A DNA stretch of 64,000 nt from Salinimonas marina (GCF_015644725.1 NZ_CP064795.1:335501-399500), one strand, 5' to 3'. Positions 1-10,443 are shown, numbered from the stretch's first letter. Program-made: numbers and translations. Notes: generated from the letters alone by a model not told the origin.

Positions 1-736
1 GTTTATTGATGGTGGGGTTGTTGATAAAACGCAGTAATAGATAGCTCAGGGCAGCATCGCGTTCAATAATCTGATTGATCCGGTTGATATCAAAATCTTC
101 TGCCGAGCTTTCGCCCATCAAGTCCACCAGGTTCATTTTCGAGGCCGGCAGCTGCCGGGCTATCCTGGCCTCAGGCTGAGCAAAAAAATAGCCCTGGAAC
201 AAGTCAAATCCCAGCTCCCGACACTGGGTAAACGCATCATGGGTACCGACATTTTCGGCAATGAGCTTAACATTGGCATCGGCAAAACGGGGCAAGCGGC
301 GAGTCACATAGTCCGCCCGAATTTTGCCAATATCAACTTTGACGATATCCAAAAGCGGTAGGATGGCGCTTTGGCTACTCAGCATCATGGGATCATCCAA
401 CGCAATCTGATAGCCTAATTGTTTAATATGTTTGCAAGCTTCAATGAGCCCGGAGCCATGGTCCGGACTTTCAGATAATTCCACCACTACTCTTTGAGGA
501 TCTAAATTGGTGGGGAACCGGCTGATCAGCGTCTCGGCTCTAAAATTGATGAATGACATCTTTTGAGCACTCATATCGTCCAGACCCAGGGGATTGAAAC
601 GCTCGGCGATAGCCGCGACTTTCTCTGACGTGGCATCAGGAAAGCAGCCACCCTTACCATCTCGAAACAACAGTTCGTAGGCAAATACATCCTTTTGGCA
701 GTCCAGAATGGGCTGGCGAGCGATAAACGCAAACAT
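1..736 (-). CDS. EAL-HDOD (YuxH/CdgJ-like) signalling protein, N-terminal part
   Basis: The gene starts with ATG at 736 and runs off the left edge; about 245 residues are visible. The start FIARQPILDCQKDVFAYELLFR is typical of YuxH/CdgJ proteins, which join an EAL-type domain to an HDOD domain. EAL landmarks are present but altered: ELL for EAL, LDDPM where active enzymes have DDFG, KVDIGK for the KID motif, and AENVGT for the EGVE region, followed by QGYFFAQP. Catalytic c-di-GMP hydrolysis is therefore unlikely (inference); a regulatory role, as for CdgJ in Vibrio motility, is more plausible. The last visible residues begin the HDOD domain. The product should be cytoplasmic. Confidence 0.85.
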   Translation of the reverse strand, partial: MFAFIARQPILDCQKDVFAYELLFRDGKGGCFPDATSEKVAAIAERFNPLGLDDMSAQKMSFINFRAETLISRFPTNLDPQRVVVELSESPDHGSGLIEACKHIKQLGYQIALDDPMMLSSQSAILPLLDIVKVDIGKIRADYVTRRLPRFADANVKLIAENVGTHDAFTQCRELGFDLFQGYFFAQPEARIARQLPASKMNLVDLMGESSAEDFDINRINQIIERDAALSYLLLRFINNPTINK

Positions 737-1720
737 TCCTATATTTCTTCCTACAGGGACAACGGCGCAGATGCGCATTGCATTTTATTTTAAAGTATAG
801 ATGCACTGTACCCTAGCGACCCGACGCAATCCAGCGTAAAAATTCACCGGCTAACATTGTCTAAAAATGAACATCATTCATAGCAAGCACCGGTTACTAC
901 TAGGGTGCGCGCAACAAATCTGCCGCGCTAACCGCATCAAACTCAGACAATGAAGACTGATGTAAGTATAGCGAGTTTAACCCAAAGCGCCTTATTAACC
1001 ATTTGTAATACCCGTCGTGCCAATCGCATCGGTCTGGCAGGCCCGAGACCGCGGCGTGTGTAATTTTGCCAGAGCCAGGCAAATGCGCCGAACGGGGGCA
1101 GTCCACGTGGCCGGGCCGGCGCCACCGCAAGGTCACTAGAATACGTGTTATGGGATTTTGAGCCAGACTACATAAGTTTAATGTTTGCAGGTATTTTCAC
1201 CACTGGTCAGTATTTTATCGTTACGACATTGGGGTTATTAACGCCTGGCGAAAAACAAGCTGGAAGGTGCGCCGTGAGAACGGCACGAAACCTGCGCCTA
1301 AGCCGCACAGTGACGCCTTTTTTCCACACTCGCCGGTGGTGGAGCCTGCCTCTGTGAATAGATTACAAGTGTAGCGCAAGCCTGACTGTGGCGGTTTATC
1401 CGCATGGATATCGACCTTAAACGACAACCGGCCATGGCGGCCACTGGTACGGGTCAGATTACCTGTGGGCCGCTGACACCAAGGGGGTGGGCGGTTGAAG
1501 CAATGTCCTCAAAGTGGCTGGTCGGCTACGGTGGTAACCATAAAAACATTCGGCCCTGGTGGTTCATGGCATGTGACTTGCTGCGCTAGGGATGCACAAT
1601 CGAAAGTAGACCAGTATCGATGCCTGCGCCGATCTTAATGGTTTGGGGCAGGCTGCGTTGCCACTTTATTTATGTTGGTCTACCTTGCATATGGATTACT
1701 TTAAAAGGCTTTTTCTTTTT
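737..1720. other. gene-free stretch of about 1 kb
   Basis: Both strands hold only short overlapping open frames (60-78 codons) without convincing ribosome-binding sites, family motifs or consistent codon use. I recognise no RNA gene, transposase remnant or repeat. It separates the divergently transcribed EAL-HDOD gene and rpoH. The right-hand end grades into the rpoH promoter region. Confidence 0.5.
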
Positions 1721-1749
1721 GGAACTTTTTTGGTAATTTTCGGGTCTTG
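1721..1749 (+). promoter_or_regulatory. putative sigma-E-type promoter of rpoH
   Basis: GGAACTT at 1721-1727 and TCTTG at 1745-1749 are 17 bases apart. This closely resembles the sigma-E consensus (GGAACTT, about 16 bases, TCTGA) and the arrangement of the E. coli rpoH P3 promoter. It lies about 110 bases before the rpoH start codon. The -10 element deviates at one position, so the call is an inference. Confidence 0.5.
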
Positions 1750-1753
1750 GTAG

Positions 1754-1768
1754 TTGTCAATTTGACAA
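1754..1768. promoter_or_regulatory. palindrome over a -35-like TTGACA box upstream of rpoH
   Basis: TTGTCAATTTGACAA is a perfect 7+1+7 palindrome. Its right arm contains a perfect sigma-70 -35 hexamer TTGACA (1762-1767). A weak -10 (AATACG, 1785-1790) follows at 17 bases. It may be an operator placed on a housekeeping promoter of rpoH; no regulator is identified. Confidence 0.4.
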
Positions 1769-1859
1769 TAAGCCCCTACATTGCAATACGGCGAATGTCT
1801 ATGTTCGCAAAGTGGCATTGGAGTTGGTACAATGGTGTGCTTAACTAACTGAGGTGATT

Positions 1860-2714
1860 ATGAGCAAAACAATGCAATCAATGGCCCTTTCCGTTCCGCA
1901 TAACGGTAGCATCGAAGGCTACATGCAGGCAGTCAGCTCGATAGACATGCTGTCGGCTGAAGAGGAACGTTCTCTGGCGTTGAAACTTCGTGAAGATGAA
2001 GATCTGGAATCAGCACGTAAGCTGGTTATGTCTCATCTGCGCTTTGTTGTGCATATCGCTAAATCCTATTCAGGTTATGGATTACCTCAGGCTGATCTTA
2101 TTCAGGAAGGTAACATTGGCCTGATGAAAGCCGTTAAGCGTTTCGACCCGTCGGTTGGCGTGCGGTTGGTTTCATTTGCCGTTCACTGGATTAAAGCCGA
2201 GATTCACGAGTTTGTACTGAAAAACTGGCGCATCGTTAAAGTAGCCACTACCAAAGCCCAGCGTAAATTATTCTTTAATCTGCGTAAGGCGAAAAAACGG
2301 TTAGGTTGGTTTACCCATGACGAAGTGCAAAAAGTAGCTGATGAGCTGGGTGTAAGCACCAAAGAGGTGCTGCAAATGGAAGCTCGTATGAGTAGTCAGG
2401 ATCAGGCATTTGACTTAAGTGCTGATGATGATGAAAACGGCAGCTTTGCCCCGGTCCAGTTTTTAGAAGACAAAACCACGGATGTGGAAACTGATGTGAT
2501 TAATCAGGACTGGGACTCAAATGCCAACCGGCGTTTGCATTCAGCAATTAAAACGCTGGATGCCCGTAGTCAGGATATCATCGAAACACGCTGGTTAGCG
2601 GACAATAAAATTACGTTGCAGGATTTGGCTGATAAGTATCAGGTTTCTGCTGAGCGGGTCCGTCAGATTGAAAAAAATGCAATGAAAAAATTGCAGTCGG
2701 CGATGGTGGTCTGA
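1860..2714 (+). CDS. rpoH: RNA polymerase sigma-32 (heat-shock) factor RpoH
   Basis: RpoH is the alternative sigma factor that directs RNA polymerase to heat-shock promoters. The protein has 284 residues, the usual family length. Region 1.2 is near the start ([14 protein letters not shown]), region 2 contains [32 protein letters not shown] in two recognisable blocks, and the RpoH-box area [15 protein letters not shown] is present. Region 4 ends in a helix-turn-helix ([15 protein letters not shown]). The ATG at 1860 is preferred over a GTG six bases earlier because GAGG (1851-1854) is well spaced for it. Upstream signals suggest sigma-E control, and a terminator follows. hslVU in this window carries a matching sigma-32 promoter. 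Confidence 0.97.
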   Translation: MSKTMQSMALSVPHNGSIEGYMQAVSSIDMLSAEEERSLALKLREDEDLESARKLVMSHLRFVVHIAKSYSGYGLPQADLIQEGNIGLMKAVKRFDPSVGVRLVSFAVHWIKAEIHEFVLKNWRIVKVATTKAQRKLFFNLRKAKKRLGWFTHDEVQKVADELGVSTKEVLQMEARMSSQDQAFDLSADDDENGSFAPVQFLEDKTTDVETDVINQDWDSNANRRLHSAIKTLDARSQDIIETRWLADNKITLQDLADKYQVSAERVRQIEKNAMKKLQSAMVV

Positions 2715-2729
2715 TAATCCATTAGCCCT

Positions 2730-2758
2730 AAAAAAAGCGCCCACCGGCGCTTTTTTTT
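2730..2758 (+). terminator. rho-independent terminator after rpoH (probably bidirectional)
   Basis: A GCGCC stem with loop CACC pairs with GGCGC and is flanked by A6 on the left and T8 on the right. It can stop transcription of rpoH and of the minus-strand fabY/purT-remnant unit. Confidence 0.85.
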
Positions 2759-2806
2759 GTGCGTAAAATTCAGGCTAAATAGCGCCCAATCTTAGACGTA
2801 CGGCGA

Positions 2807-2938
2807 TCATAGACGCACGCCGACCACGATGACTACTTTTCGGGCCTTTTCTATGGCCACTTTCTTGCCCGGTTCGCCACCGCCTAACAGCATGATGCGG
2901 GTGGCGCCAGCCGTGAAAGGGGTGCCGATGGTGGTCAT
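2807..2938 (-). pseudogene. purT: purT remnant (N-terminal 43 codons of formate-dependent GAR transformylase)
   Basis: ATG at 2938 overlaps the fabY stop in an ATGA arrangement. The 43-residue frame starts [20 protein letters not shown] and continues [13 protein letters not shown], clearly the PurT N-terminus (family consensus IGTP, ATRVMLLGSGELGKEVAIE). A stop follows, and the remaining roughly 350 codons of the ATP-grasp enzyme are absent: the rpoH terminator lies less than 60 bases beyond. The key ELGKE motif is already altered to EPGKK. I infer a deletion remnant rather than a functional small gene; the upstream coupling to fabY suggests that the complete gene was once the last gene of this unit. 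Confidence 0.75.
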
Positions 2939-3855
2939 GACACAGCGTCACCGGGGGCGGTTGCCGGTAGCACCCAGTACACGCCTTTAAACTCAGCCAC
3001 CGGACTTTCATCATCCAAAATATCCACCTGAATGGTGAACCGACTTTTTTTATCCTTCTCCACCAGACTGAACTTGCCCTGCAACGACTCAATATTGCAG
3101 ATGGCCCGGGGTTTCATGGTAACCGGTTTATGATAATGGATATCCCCGTCGCCCAGCACAATGTCACCCTGCAGCTGGCGTTCTTTTAACTGTAAAAACA
3201 ACAGCCCCCAACCGGTGAGCGTGGCCAGCGAAAAAATACTGCCAGCGAACATGGTGCCGTGCACATTGATGTTTTTGTTCAGTGAAGCCCGGGTTTCGAG
3301 GGTCTTGCCGCTATACTGATGCAGCTTGATGCCCATATGTTCGGTAATGGGGATAGTATCGGTCCAGGTGTTCTGCAGCTCCTGACACCATTTTGGATGC
3401 AGGATCAGTGAGCTGAAGTCAGTGAGCTTTTTAACCATCTGCTGGCGCTTTAACATACCCAGCTCATTGGGCGCTTCCCGTTCGACCACAAAGCCACAGG
3501 CCGAAAAAAAGTCGATAGAGGTTTCACGGCTGTTGGTCACGGCCCGCACTGCGCCTAAATCCCGGGCCACATTTTCCAGTGCCCCCAGAATCATTTGTCC
3601 CAGGCCGCGCCGGTGATAATCGGCATGGACCGCAATATGACGAATTTGTGCTTCTTCGGCCGTGTTCATATGGACCCGGCCACACGCCACGATCTTTCCA
3701 GCGCCGTCAACAAGCATGCGGTGTTCGGCGACTTGCTCGTATTCGTCTTTTTCTGAGCCGGGGGGGAAATTCCAGGGCTGGCGCAGGTAAGTCCAGCGAA
3801 AGGTAAAATAAGCCTGTAACTGTTCTTCTGTTTGTGGTGTCACGACTCTAAACAC
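2935..3855 (-). CDS. fabY: GNAT acetyltransferase-thioesterase fusion, FabY (YiiD) family
   Basis: 306 residues with two domains. An N-terminal GNAT fold covers about residues 1-145, with the acetyl-CoA loop [12 protein letters not shown]-terminal YiiD-type hotdog (thioesterase-like) domain covers about 155-300 and includes the block [20 protein letters not shown]. In E. coli the same fusion (YiiD, renamed FabY) provides an alternative way to start fatty acid synthesis. As in E. coli it sits beside dtd and near yihY. It is probably the last intact gene of a minus-strand unit pip-dtd-fabY, followed by the purT remnant. The ATG at 3855 matches the family N-terminus. Confidence 0.88.
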   Translation of the reverse strand: MFRVVTPQTEEQLQAYFTFRWTYLRQPWNFPPGSEKDEYEQVAEHRMLVDGAGKIVACGRVHMNTAEEAQIRHIAVHADYHRRGLGQMILGALENVARDLGAVRAVTNSRETSIDFFSACGFVVEREAPNELGMLKRQQMVKKLTDFSSLILHPKWCQELQNTWTDTIPITEHMGIKLHQYSGKTLETRASLNKNINVHGTMFAGSIFSLATLTGWGLLFLQLKERQLQGDIVLGDGDIHYHKPVTMKPRAICNIESLQGKFSLVEKDKKSRFTIQVDILDDESPVAEFKGVYWVLPATAPGDAVS

Positions 3856-3920
3856 ATCAACCCCAAATTATTATCATTATACGGATCCCATTTAACCCTA
3901 TGGAATTGGTCCCCACAAGC

Positions 3921-4358
3921 TTAAAATTGAAACTGAAAGGTGACCGGTCCATCGTTGATCAGGGAAACCTGCATATCGGCCCCAAATTCGCCGGTACTAA
4001 AGGGCAGGCCACTGCGGGTCAGGGCCTCAATGGTTTGTTGATATATAGCTTCGCCATGGGCCGGACTGGCGCCACGGGAAAACCCCGGCCGATTGCCTTT
4101 TTGCGTATCCGCCACCAGCGTAAATTGTGACACCAGCAAAATTTCGCCTTCAGCCTGGCGCACATTCAGGTTCATCTTGCCCTCCTGGTCGCTAAACAGT
4201 CGGTAGTTACTGAGTTTATTGACCAGCTTATCTATCTGAGCCTGACTATCCTCCTGTTCCACCCCTAACAGCACCAGCATCCCGTGACCGATGCTGCCCA
4301 CGGTACGTGATTCGACCTCGACACTGGCTTTGGTAACACGTTGTATAAGTGCGATCAT
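3921..4358 (-). CDS. dtd: D-aminoacyl-tRNA deacylase Dtd
   Basis: Dtd removes D-amino acids mischarged on tRNA and is a cytoplasmic homodimer. The 145 residues match the family length exactly. Visible motifs are the start [13 protein letters not shown], the SQFTL block with catalytic-site residues, and near the end the cross-subunit proline motif (NDGPVTF). The ATG at 4358 is preceded by AGGAG and overlaps the upstream pip stop as ATGA, which indicates translational coupling. A longer frame to 4403 would only extend into pip. fabY follows after 65 bases. Confidence 0.95.
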   Translation of the reverse strand: MIALIQRVTKASVEVESRTVGSIGHGMLVLLGVEQEDSQAQIDKLVNKLSNYRLFSDQEGKMNLNVRQAEGEILLVSQFTLVADTQKGNRPGFSRGASPAHGEAIYQQTIEALTRSGLPFSTGEFGADMQVSLINDGPVTFQFQF

Positions 4359-5328
4359 CCTAAGGCTCCTAAATATCTGGACATATCCCGGGTGGCCTGA
4401 CACAGACGCAGCGCGACCCCGGCCTCACTGGTGGTGTGACCGGCATCGGCGACCACATGCAAATCGCTGCCTTTCCAGGCTTTATGTAATTGCCAGGCGC
4501 CGCGGGTACGGCAAATGACATCATAGCGGCCATGAATGATGGTGCCAGGCAAGTGGCTAATTTTATGCAGGTTATCGAGAATGTAATTTTCAGTAAGAAA
4601 GCAGTTGTTCAGCAGATAATGGCATTCGAGTTTTGCCAGACAGGTAACCAGGGGTAACGGATAATGGGTGGTGATATCCCCGGTCCCCGGTGGCAATGAC
4701 ATCCGTGATAATCGTTCTTCCCAGATATACCAGCGTTTGAGCGCGCTTAACCGCTGGTTTTCATCCGGACTTTCAAACTGACTGTGATACCACTGGCAAA
4801 TTCGGGTCGGCGTCAGGGGCGGCGGAATATCATCAACAAAAATCTCGTAATGCTCAGGAAACAGCTGTGCGCCCCGCCGGTAGGACCTAAAAACCAATCC
4901 CGATCTTCCTGACGAGCCAGAAAAACCCCGCGAAGAATCAGTCCTGAAACAGTGTCTGGGGCATCAATGGCCGCCAGCAAAGCTAGCGTGGCGCCCCATG
5001 AACCGCCAAACAATACCCATTTGTCCACCTGCAGATGCTCACGCAACGCACGGATGTCCTGCAGGGTATGGGCCGTGGTGTTATTCTGGGTGCACCCAAA
5101 CGGTTTGGAGCGACCGCACCCACGCTGCTCAAACGCGATGATGCGATAGCGGTTCCCATCAAAAAAACGCCGATAGTTAGGCGCCAGGCCGGCACCGGGG
5201 CCGCCATGCAGATACAACACCGGAATGCCATCCGGGTTGCCGCTTAACTCATAATACAAGTTGATGTCATCCTGGGTGTGCAGATAGCCGCTGGCGTAAC
5301 ATCCTATGTCGGGATAAAGTCGTTTCAT
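4355..5328 (-). pseudogene. pip: proline iminopeptidase (alpha/beta hydrolase), frameshifted
   Basis: The enzyme cleaves N-terminal proline from peptides. The first frame (5328 down to about 4875) holds the oxyanion HGGPGAG and nucleophile elbow GGSWGATL. The second (about 4880 to 4355) holds the catalytic Asp (IHGRYDV) and His (DAGHTTSE). The frames join only if one base is added to the C4 run at 4872-4875 (minus-strand G run): the protein then reads WFLGPTGGAQLFPEHYEIF without a gap. All catalytic residues and codon quality are preserved, so a sequencing error or very recent mutation is likely. Corrected length is about 324 residues, normal for the family. The end overlaps dtd. Confidence 0.88.
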
Positions 5329-5474
5329 TTTATTTCAGCACATTGTTTAGCCGGAGTTTTTGGTTTAGCTTAGGGTTATTCTGTTCTGTCTGGATTCAGC
5401 GAACCGGCATCACAGTTTTTTTATACTTTTACGCTACTAAAACACATTTTTATAAAATATTCGAGGATGTCACC

Positions 5475-5708
5475 ATGGCCGGACAAGGTTCAGGCGGAAA
5501 TGTTATCGCTGCACTGTGCAATTTTTTTATCCCAGGGTTGGGCCAATTGGTCCAGGGCAGGGTACTTAAAGCCATCATGTTTTTTTTAGTCGTAAGTGCC
5601 TGTTATGCCATGGCTGCGACAGTCATTCTGTTTTTGTTGTGGCCGGTAGGCGCAATCTTTCATCTGTGGTCGATAATTGATGCGGCCACCTACAAAGGGG
5701 GAAATTAA
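5475..5708 (+). CDS. small TM2-like membrane protein
   Basis: 77 residues, ATG at 5475 with GAGGA eight bases before. The sequence has the short motif NFFIPGLGQLVQGR followed by two hydrophobic segments (about residues 34-52 and 54-70), resembling small TM2-type or DUF5683-like membrane proteins. Function is unknown. It ends four bases before the DUF2959 lipoprotein gene, so the two probably form one transcription unit. A longer reading from 5343 lacks a better ribosome-binding site. Confidence 0.65.
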   Translation: MAGQGSGGNVIAALCNFFIPGLGQLVQGRVLKAIMFFLVVSACYAMAATVILFLLWPVGAIFHLWSIIDAATYKGGN

Positions 5709-5712
5709 CCTC

Positions 5713-6360
5713 ATGAGATTAAAATCGTTATTACTGGGGGCCGCGCTGTCCTCTACTCTGGTGTTAACCGGGTGTCAGTCCGCCTACTACTCTGCCTGGG
5801 AAAAACTGGGTGTTGAAAAACGTGACATCATGGTAGACCGGGTTGAAAATGCCAAAGAGTCTCAGGAAGATGCCCAGGAGCAATTCAGCTCTGCGCTGGA
5901 AGAATTCAGTGCCCTGATTAACTTTGACGGCGGCGAATTAGAAGATGTTTATAATGATCTGAACGATGAATATCAGGCCAGCCAGGCAGCCGCCGAAGAG
6001 GTGTCCTCGCGGATCAATAATGTAGAGAGCGTCGCGGACGATTTGTTTGACGAGTGGGAAGATGAGCTGGAGCAGTATCAAAGCACTTCACTGCGCCGCG
6101 AAAGTGAAAACAAATTGCGCGAAACCCGTCGTCGCTACGACAGCATGCTCAAAGCCATGCGCCGTGCCGAGTCAAAAATGGATCCGGTGTTGCAGGCCTT
6201 GGAAGACAATGTGCTGTATTTAAAGCATAACCTCAATGCCAGTGCTATCGGTGCCTTGCAAGGCGAATTATCCCAGATGAAAGGTGACATCAGCTCGCTG
6301 ATTGAAGACATGAACTCGGCCATCGCCGAGTCAGATGCCTTTATTAAATCAATGAAGTAA
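5713..6360 (+). CDS. DUF2959-family lipoprotein
   Basis: 215 residues starting at ATG 5713, with a purine-rich GGGGGAAAT upstream. The signal sequence ends in a lipobox LTGC (Cys at residue 21), so the protein should be lipid-anchored in the envelope. The rest is acidic and strongly helical, with long coiled-coil stretches rich in Glu, Asp, Arg and Gln, typical of DUF2959. The function of this family is not established. It is co-oriented with and directly follows the small membrane protein, and converges on yihY. Confidence 0.8.
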   Translation: MRLKSLLLGAALSSTLVLTGCQSAYYSAWEKLGVEKRDIMVDRVENAKESQEDAQEQFSSALEEFSALINFDGGELEDVYNDLNDEYQASQAAAEEVSSRINNVESVADDLFDEWEDELEQYQSTSLRRESENKLRETRRRYDSMLKAMRRAESKMDPVLQALEDNVLYLKHNLNASAIGALQGELSQMKGDISSLIEDMNSAIAESDAFIKSMK

Positions 6361-6382
6361 GTTTTATCTACGCCTGCCCCTG

Positions 6383-7267
6383 TTATTCCAGGGGCAGCTT
6401 GCGCGGTTCCTGCTCGGCTTTTTTAGCTTCCAGGGTGTCCGTTAAACTGCAGGTGAATTCGGCGCCCAACAACACCACCACCCACGACACATACACCCAT
6501 AAAAACAAAATGGGTAATACCGCCAGTGCCCCGTAAATGACCTGATAAGCTGCAAAGTTGGTCACATAAAACGCAAATCCCTTCTTGGTAATTTCAAAGC
6601 ATAAGGTGGCCACAATGGCACCTGGCACTGCGTACCGTGCTTTTACCTGCCGGTTAGGCACCAGCATATATAAAATGATGAAGGTCAGCAGAGTCGCAAT
6701 GCTGGGCACCAGGTTGAGCATAAAGGTGCCCAGGCCAGGGGTGTATTCTTCGGCAAACGCGGCAATTCCCGTCAGATAGGAGCTGACCACCACACTGGTG
6801 CCAATGAGCATAGGACCTAAGGTGATCACCATCCAGTAGATGGCAAAGGTGTAGATAATGGGCCTGTCGCTGGGGGTTTTCCAAATGCGGTTCAGCGTTT
6901 TATCGACATTGGATATCAGCAGCAGGGCCACCACCAGCAACGATAATATTCCCACGGCCCCCATTTCAGAGGCGTTGTTAACAAAGTCGCTCATGTACTG
7001 GTACACCACATCGCTGGCGGTGGGGACAAAGTTGGAAAACACAAACTGTTCAAGTTTACTGCGCACCGATTTGAACGCCGGAAACGCACTCATGACCGTG
7101 AAGGTCACCATAATAAACGGTACCAGCGACAACAAGGTGACATACGTCAGGTGCCCGGCCGAGATGGTAATATTGTCGGCCTTACAGCGCGCAGTAAAAA
7201 TACCGGCAAATTCTTTACCGTGTTCGGCAGCTAAGCGCCACATTTCAGAAGGGGTTCGCGTACCCAC
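6383..7267 (-). CDS. yihY: YihY/virulence factor BrkB family inner membrane protein
   Basis: 294 residues if translated from GTG at 7267, which has AAGGAG six bases upstream; a longer frame (from 7384) would overlap metF and is less likely. The protein has about six membrane segments. Family landmarks include the early block GHLTYVTLLSLVPFIMV, FANFVPT-like SNFVPTASDV, YWMVITLGPMLIGTS and the last-helix block VSWVVVLLGAEF. It was historically called RNase BN by mistake; its true role is unresolved. Neighbourhood with dtd and fabY is shared with E. coli. Confidence 0.88.
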   Translation of the reverse strand: MGTRTPSEMWRLAAEHGKEFAGIFTARCKADNITISAGHLTYVTLLSLVPFIMVTFTVMSAFPAFKSVRSKLEQFVFSNFVPTASDVVYQYMSDFVNNASEMGAVGILSLLVVALLLISNVDKTLNRIWKTPSDRPIIYTFAIYWMVITLGPMLIGTSVVVSSYLTGIAAFAEEYTPGLGTFMLNLVPSIATLLTFIILYMLVPNRQVKARYAVPGAIVATLCFEITKKGFAFYVTNFAAYQVIYGALAVLPILFLWVYVSWVVVLLGAEFTCSLTDTLEAKKAEQEPRKLPLE

Positions 7268-7359
7268 AGTGTACTCCTTACACCAAAAAACTGACTCCAG
7301 TGTAGCGTGACTTGTAACAGGCTTACAGTGTTTATCCGGTGACCCGCTATTGCCTGGGC

Positions 7360-8297
<938 letters not shown>

Positions 8298-8384
8298 AGC
8301 GGTTTACACTGCTCAATTGACCTTTTCTGTACAAAGTTTAGAATTTACCTTCATATATAATAACGAGCAGTCTGAGAGCTTTGA

Positions 8385-8705
8385 ATGGCACAATGGAACG
8401 GAAAGTATATTCACCCCTACGCAGAACATGGCAAAAAGAGCGAACAGGTAAAAAAAGTCACGGTATCGATCCCCATCAATGTGCTCAAAGAGCTGACTGA
8501 TGAACGGACCCGCCGGCAGATAAATAATTTACGTCACGCCACCAATTCAGAATTGTTGTGCGAGGCATTTTTGCATGCCTTTACCGGTCAGCCGTTGCCC
8601 AATGATGATGATCTTCGTAAAGATAATCCGAATCGGGTCCCGGCCGAAGCCCGCCGGATCATGGAAGCCATGGGCATTGACTCTTCAATTGAGAATGATG
8701 CTTAA
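8385..8705 (+). CDS. metJ: methionine repressor MetJ
   Basis: MetJ is a ribbon-helix-helix repressor that uses S-adenosylmethionine as corepressor. The 106 residues match the family closely: start [20 protein letters not shown], beta-ribbon [20 protein letters not shown], and the helix [29 protein letters not shown] in adjacent blocks. It is divergent from metF. It stands alone here: metB and metL, its neighbours in enteric bacteria, are not adjacent. Confidence 0.97.
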   Translation: MAQWNGKYIHPYAEHGKKSEQVKKVTVSIPINVLKELTDERTRRQINNLRHATNSELLCEAFLHAFTGQPLPNDDDLRKDNPNRVPAEARRIMEAMGIDSSIENDA

Positions 8706-8716
8706 GAGATGATTGT

Positions 8717-8744
8717 AACGGCGCCTCAGATCTGAGGCGCCGTT
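8717..8744. terminator. perfect 28-base palindrome between metJ and maeB
   Basis: AACGGCGCCTCAGA is followed immediately by its exact reverse complement. It sits between convergent genes metJ and maeB, the place of a bidirectional terminator, but lacks a clear T run on either side. Confidence 0.6.
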
Positions 8745-8772
8745 GCTACAAGTGAACGGACCCGACGCGGGT

Positions 8773-10020
8773 TCAGTCGTCGTTGTAGTGAGAGGGTAAG
8801 GTTTCCAGCCGGGCAACCCCCGAAGCAATGGCGGCTTTAGCCACTGCGGTGGCAATCCGGGAACACAGTCGCGGGTCCATCGGCTTTGGAATAATATAGT
8901 CTTTGCCGAAGGTCAGCGAGGCTGAATTACTGGCTTTTAGCACTTCCGGTGGCACCTCTTCTTTGGTGATACCACGAATGGCTTCCACCGCTGCTACTTT
9001 CATTTCATCATTAATGGCACTGGCCCGAACATCCAGCGCGCCCCTGAAAATAAAGGGGAAACACAGTACATTGTTCACCTGATTGGGGTAGTCAGAACGG
9101 CCTGTGGCCATAATCAGATCGTCTCTTACTTCCCGGGCCAGTTCTGGTTTAATCTCAGGATCCGGGTTTGAGCAGGCAAACACCACCGGGTTTGGTGCCA
9201 TCAGTTTTAAGGCTTCAGGAGGCAACAAGTCAGGACCAGACACCCCCACAAAAATATCCGCCCCGTCCATTACATCTTCCAGGGTGCGTTTATCCGTGTT
9301 GTTGGCAAACAGCTGTTTATGTTCGGTTAAGTCATCCCGGCGGGTATGAATCACGCCTTTGCGATCGAGCATATAGATGCGTTCGCGCTGGGCACCACAT
9401 TTAATCAGCAATTCCATACAGGCGACGGCAGCGGCGCCGGCCCCCAGACACACAATTTTGGCATCTTCGATATTTTTGTCCTGAATTTCTAATGCATTCA
9501 GCATCCCGGCGGCGGTGACAATCGCGGTACCATGCTGGTCATCATGAAACACCGGGATCTTGCAGCGTTTAATCAGCTCCTGCTCAATTTCGAAACATTC
9601 CGGCGCTTTGATATCTTCTAAATTAATGCCGCCAAAGGTGTCAGCAATATTGGCCACCGTATTAATGAACTCTTCGGTGGTGCGGTGTTTAACCTCTATA
9701 TCAATGGCATCAAGACCGGCAAAACGTTTAAACAGCAAGGCTTTGCCTTCCATTACCGGCTTTGAAGCCAGGGGGCCCAGATTGCCAAGCCCCAGTATCG
9801 CGGTGCCATTGCTGATGACTGCCACCATATTGCCTTTGCCGGTATACCGATAAGCTTCTTCGGGATCATTCGCAATCTCGCGTACAGGTTCAGCCACGCC
9901 CGGACTGTAAGCCAGCGCCAGGTCATCCACGGTTTCGGCGGGTTTTGATAATTCGACCCGAATTTTGCCCGGGGTAGGTTTTGCATGATAATCAAGCGCA
10001 CGTTGTCTGAAATCTGACAT
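8773..10020 (-). CDS. malic enzyme, short form without phosphotransacetylase domain
   Basis: Catalyses oxidative decarboxylation of malate to pyruvate with NAD(P). The 415 residues contain the N-terminal malic domain (AYSPGVAEPV, FNDDQ-like VFHDDQHGTAIV, EDIKAPECFEIE) and the Rossmann dinucleotide fold CLGAGAAAVACMELL. E. coli MaeB is nearly twice as long because of a C-terminal PTA-like domain, which is absent here. Cofactor choice cannot be read safely from the sequence. It is monocistronic, convergent with metJ. Confidence 0.92.
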   Translation of the reverse strand: MSDFRQRALDYHAKPTPGKIRVELSKPAETVDDLALAYSPGVAEPVREIANDPEEAYRYTGKGNMVAVISNGTAILGLGNLGPLASKPVMEGKALLFKRFAGLDAIDIEVKHRTTEEFINTVANIADTFGGINLEDIKAPECFEIEQELIKRCKIPVFHDDQHGTAIVTAAGMLNALEIQDKNIEDAKIVCLGAGAAAVACMELLIKCGAQRERIYMLDRKGVIHTRRDDLTEHKQLFANNTDKRTLEDVMDGADIFVGVSGPDLLPPEALKLMAPNPVVFACSNPDPEIKPELAREVRDDLIMATGRSDYPNQVNNVLCFPFIFRGALDVRASAINDEMKVAAVEAIRGITKEEVPPEVLKASNSASLTFGKDYIIPKPMDPRLCSRIATAVAKAAIASGVARLETLPSHYNDD

Positions 10021-10415
10021 TTATCGATGTCCTTTATGGTCTCTGGTGTAGGGTTGTACTGTCGACAGCCCGGCCGGGGCTGGCGTGCTGCTGTTATTAG
10101 ACAGGGCCGGTTTTGCTGGGTGGTCTGTCTATTTATTTTTTGAGGTTACTTTAGCACAGCCTCACCGGGCGAACATATCTGATGACGTTCTGGTTCAATC
10201 TAATGGATTCGCGCCGCGGCGGCTAGACACATCGCCGCATAATCTCTATTTTTGCTGTTTATACTGCTTTAGCCCCTATAGGTTGCAGTATGCGCAGGGC
10301 GGGCAATAGATCAAAAGCCATGACTGCAGAAAAGCACAGAACCGAGGTTACAGCACGAAGACGATGACGAAGAGGGGCGCGGCTTTACCCTTTTTAAGGG
10401 CGAAGCAACAGACAT
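10021..10415. other. gene-free stretch between maeB and rpmE terminator
   Basis: About 400 bases with no credible gene on either strand. It must hold the maeB promoter (minus strand, near 10021-10100), but I see no element strong enough to name. The short open frames here lack ribosome-binding sites. Confidence 0.45.
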
Positions 10416-10443
10416 AAAAAAAGCGCCATAAGGCGCTTTTTTT
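10416..10443 (-). terminator. rho-independent terminator after rpmE
   Basis: AAAAAAAGCGCC, loop ATAA, GGCGCTTTTTTT. The stem with T run reads as a terminator for rpmE on the minus strand and works in both directions. Confidence 0.88.

Noticed and set aside
900..1589. Several open frames of 60-78 codons on both strands
   Set aside because: They overlap one another, lack ribosome-binding sites and show no recognisable motif or protein-like composition.
10021..10415. Search for a small RNA or riboswitch upstream of maeB
   Set aside because: No stem with T run or known riboswitch core sequence could be recognised.
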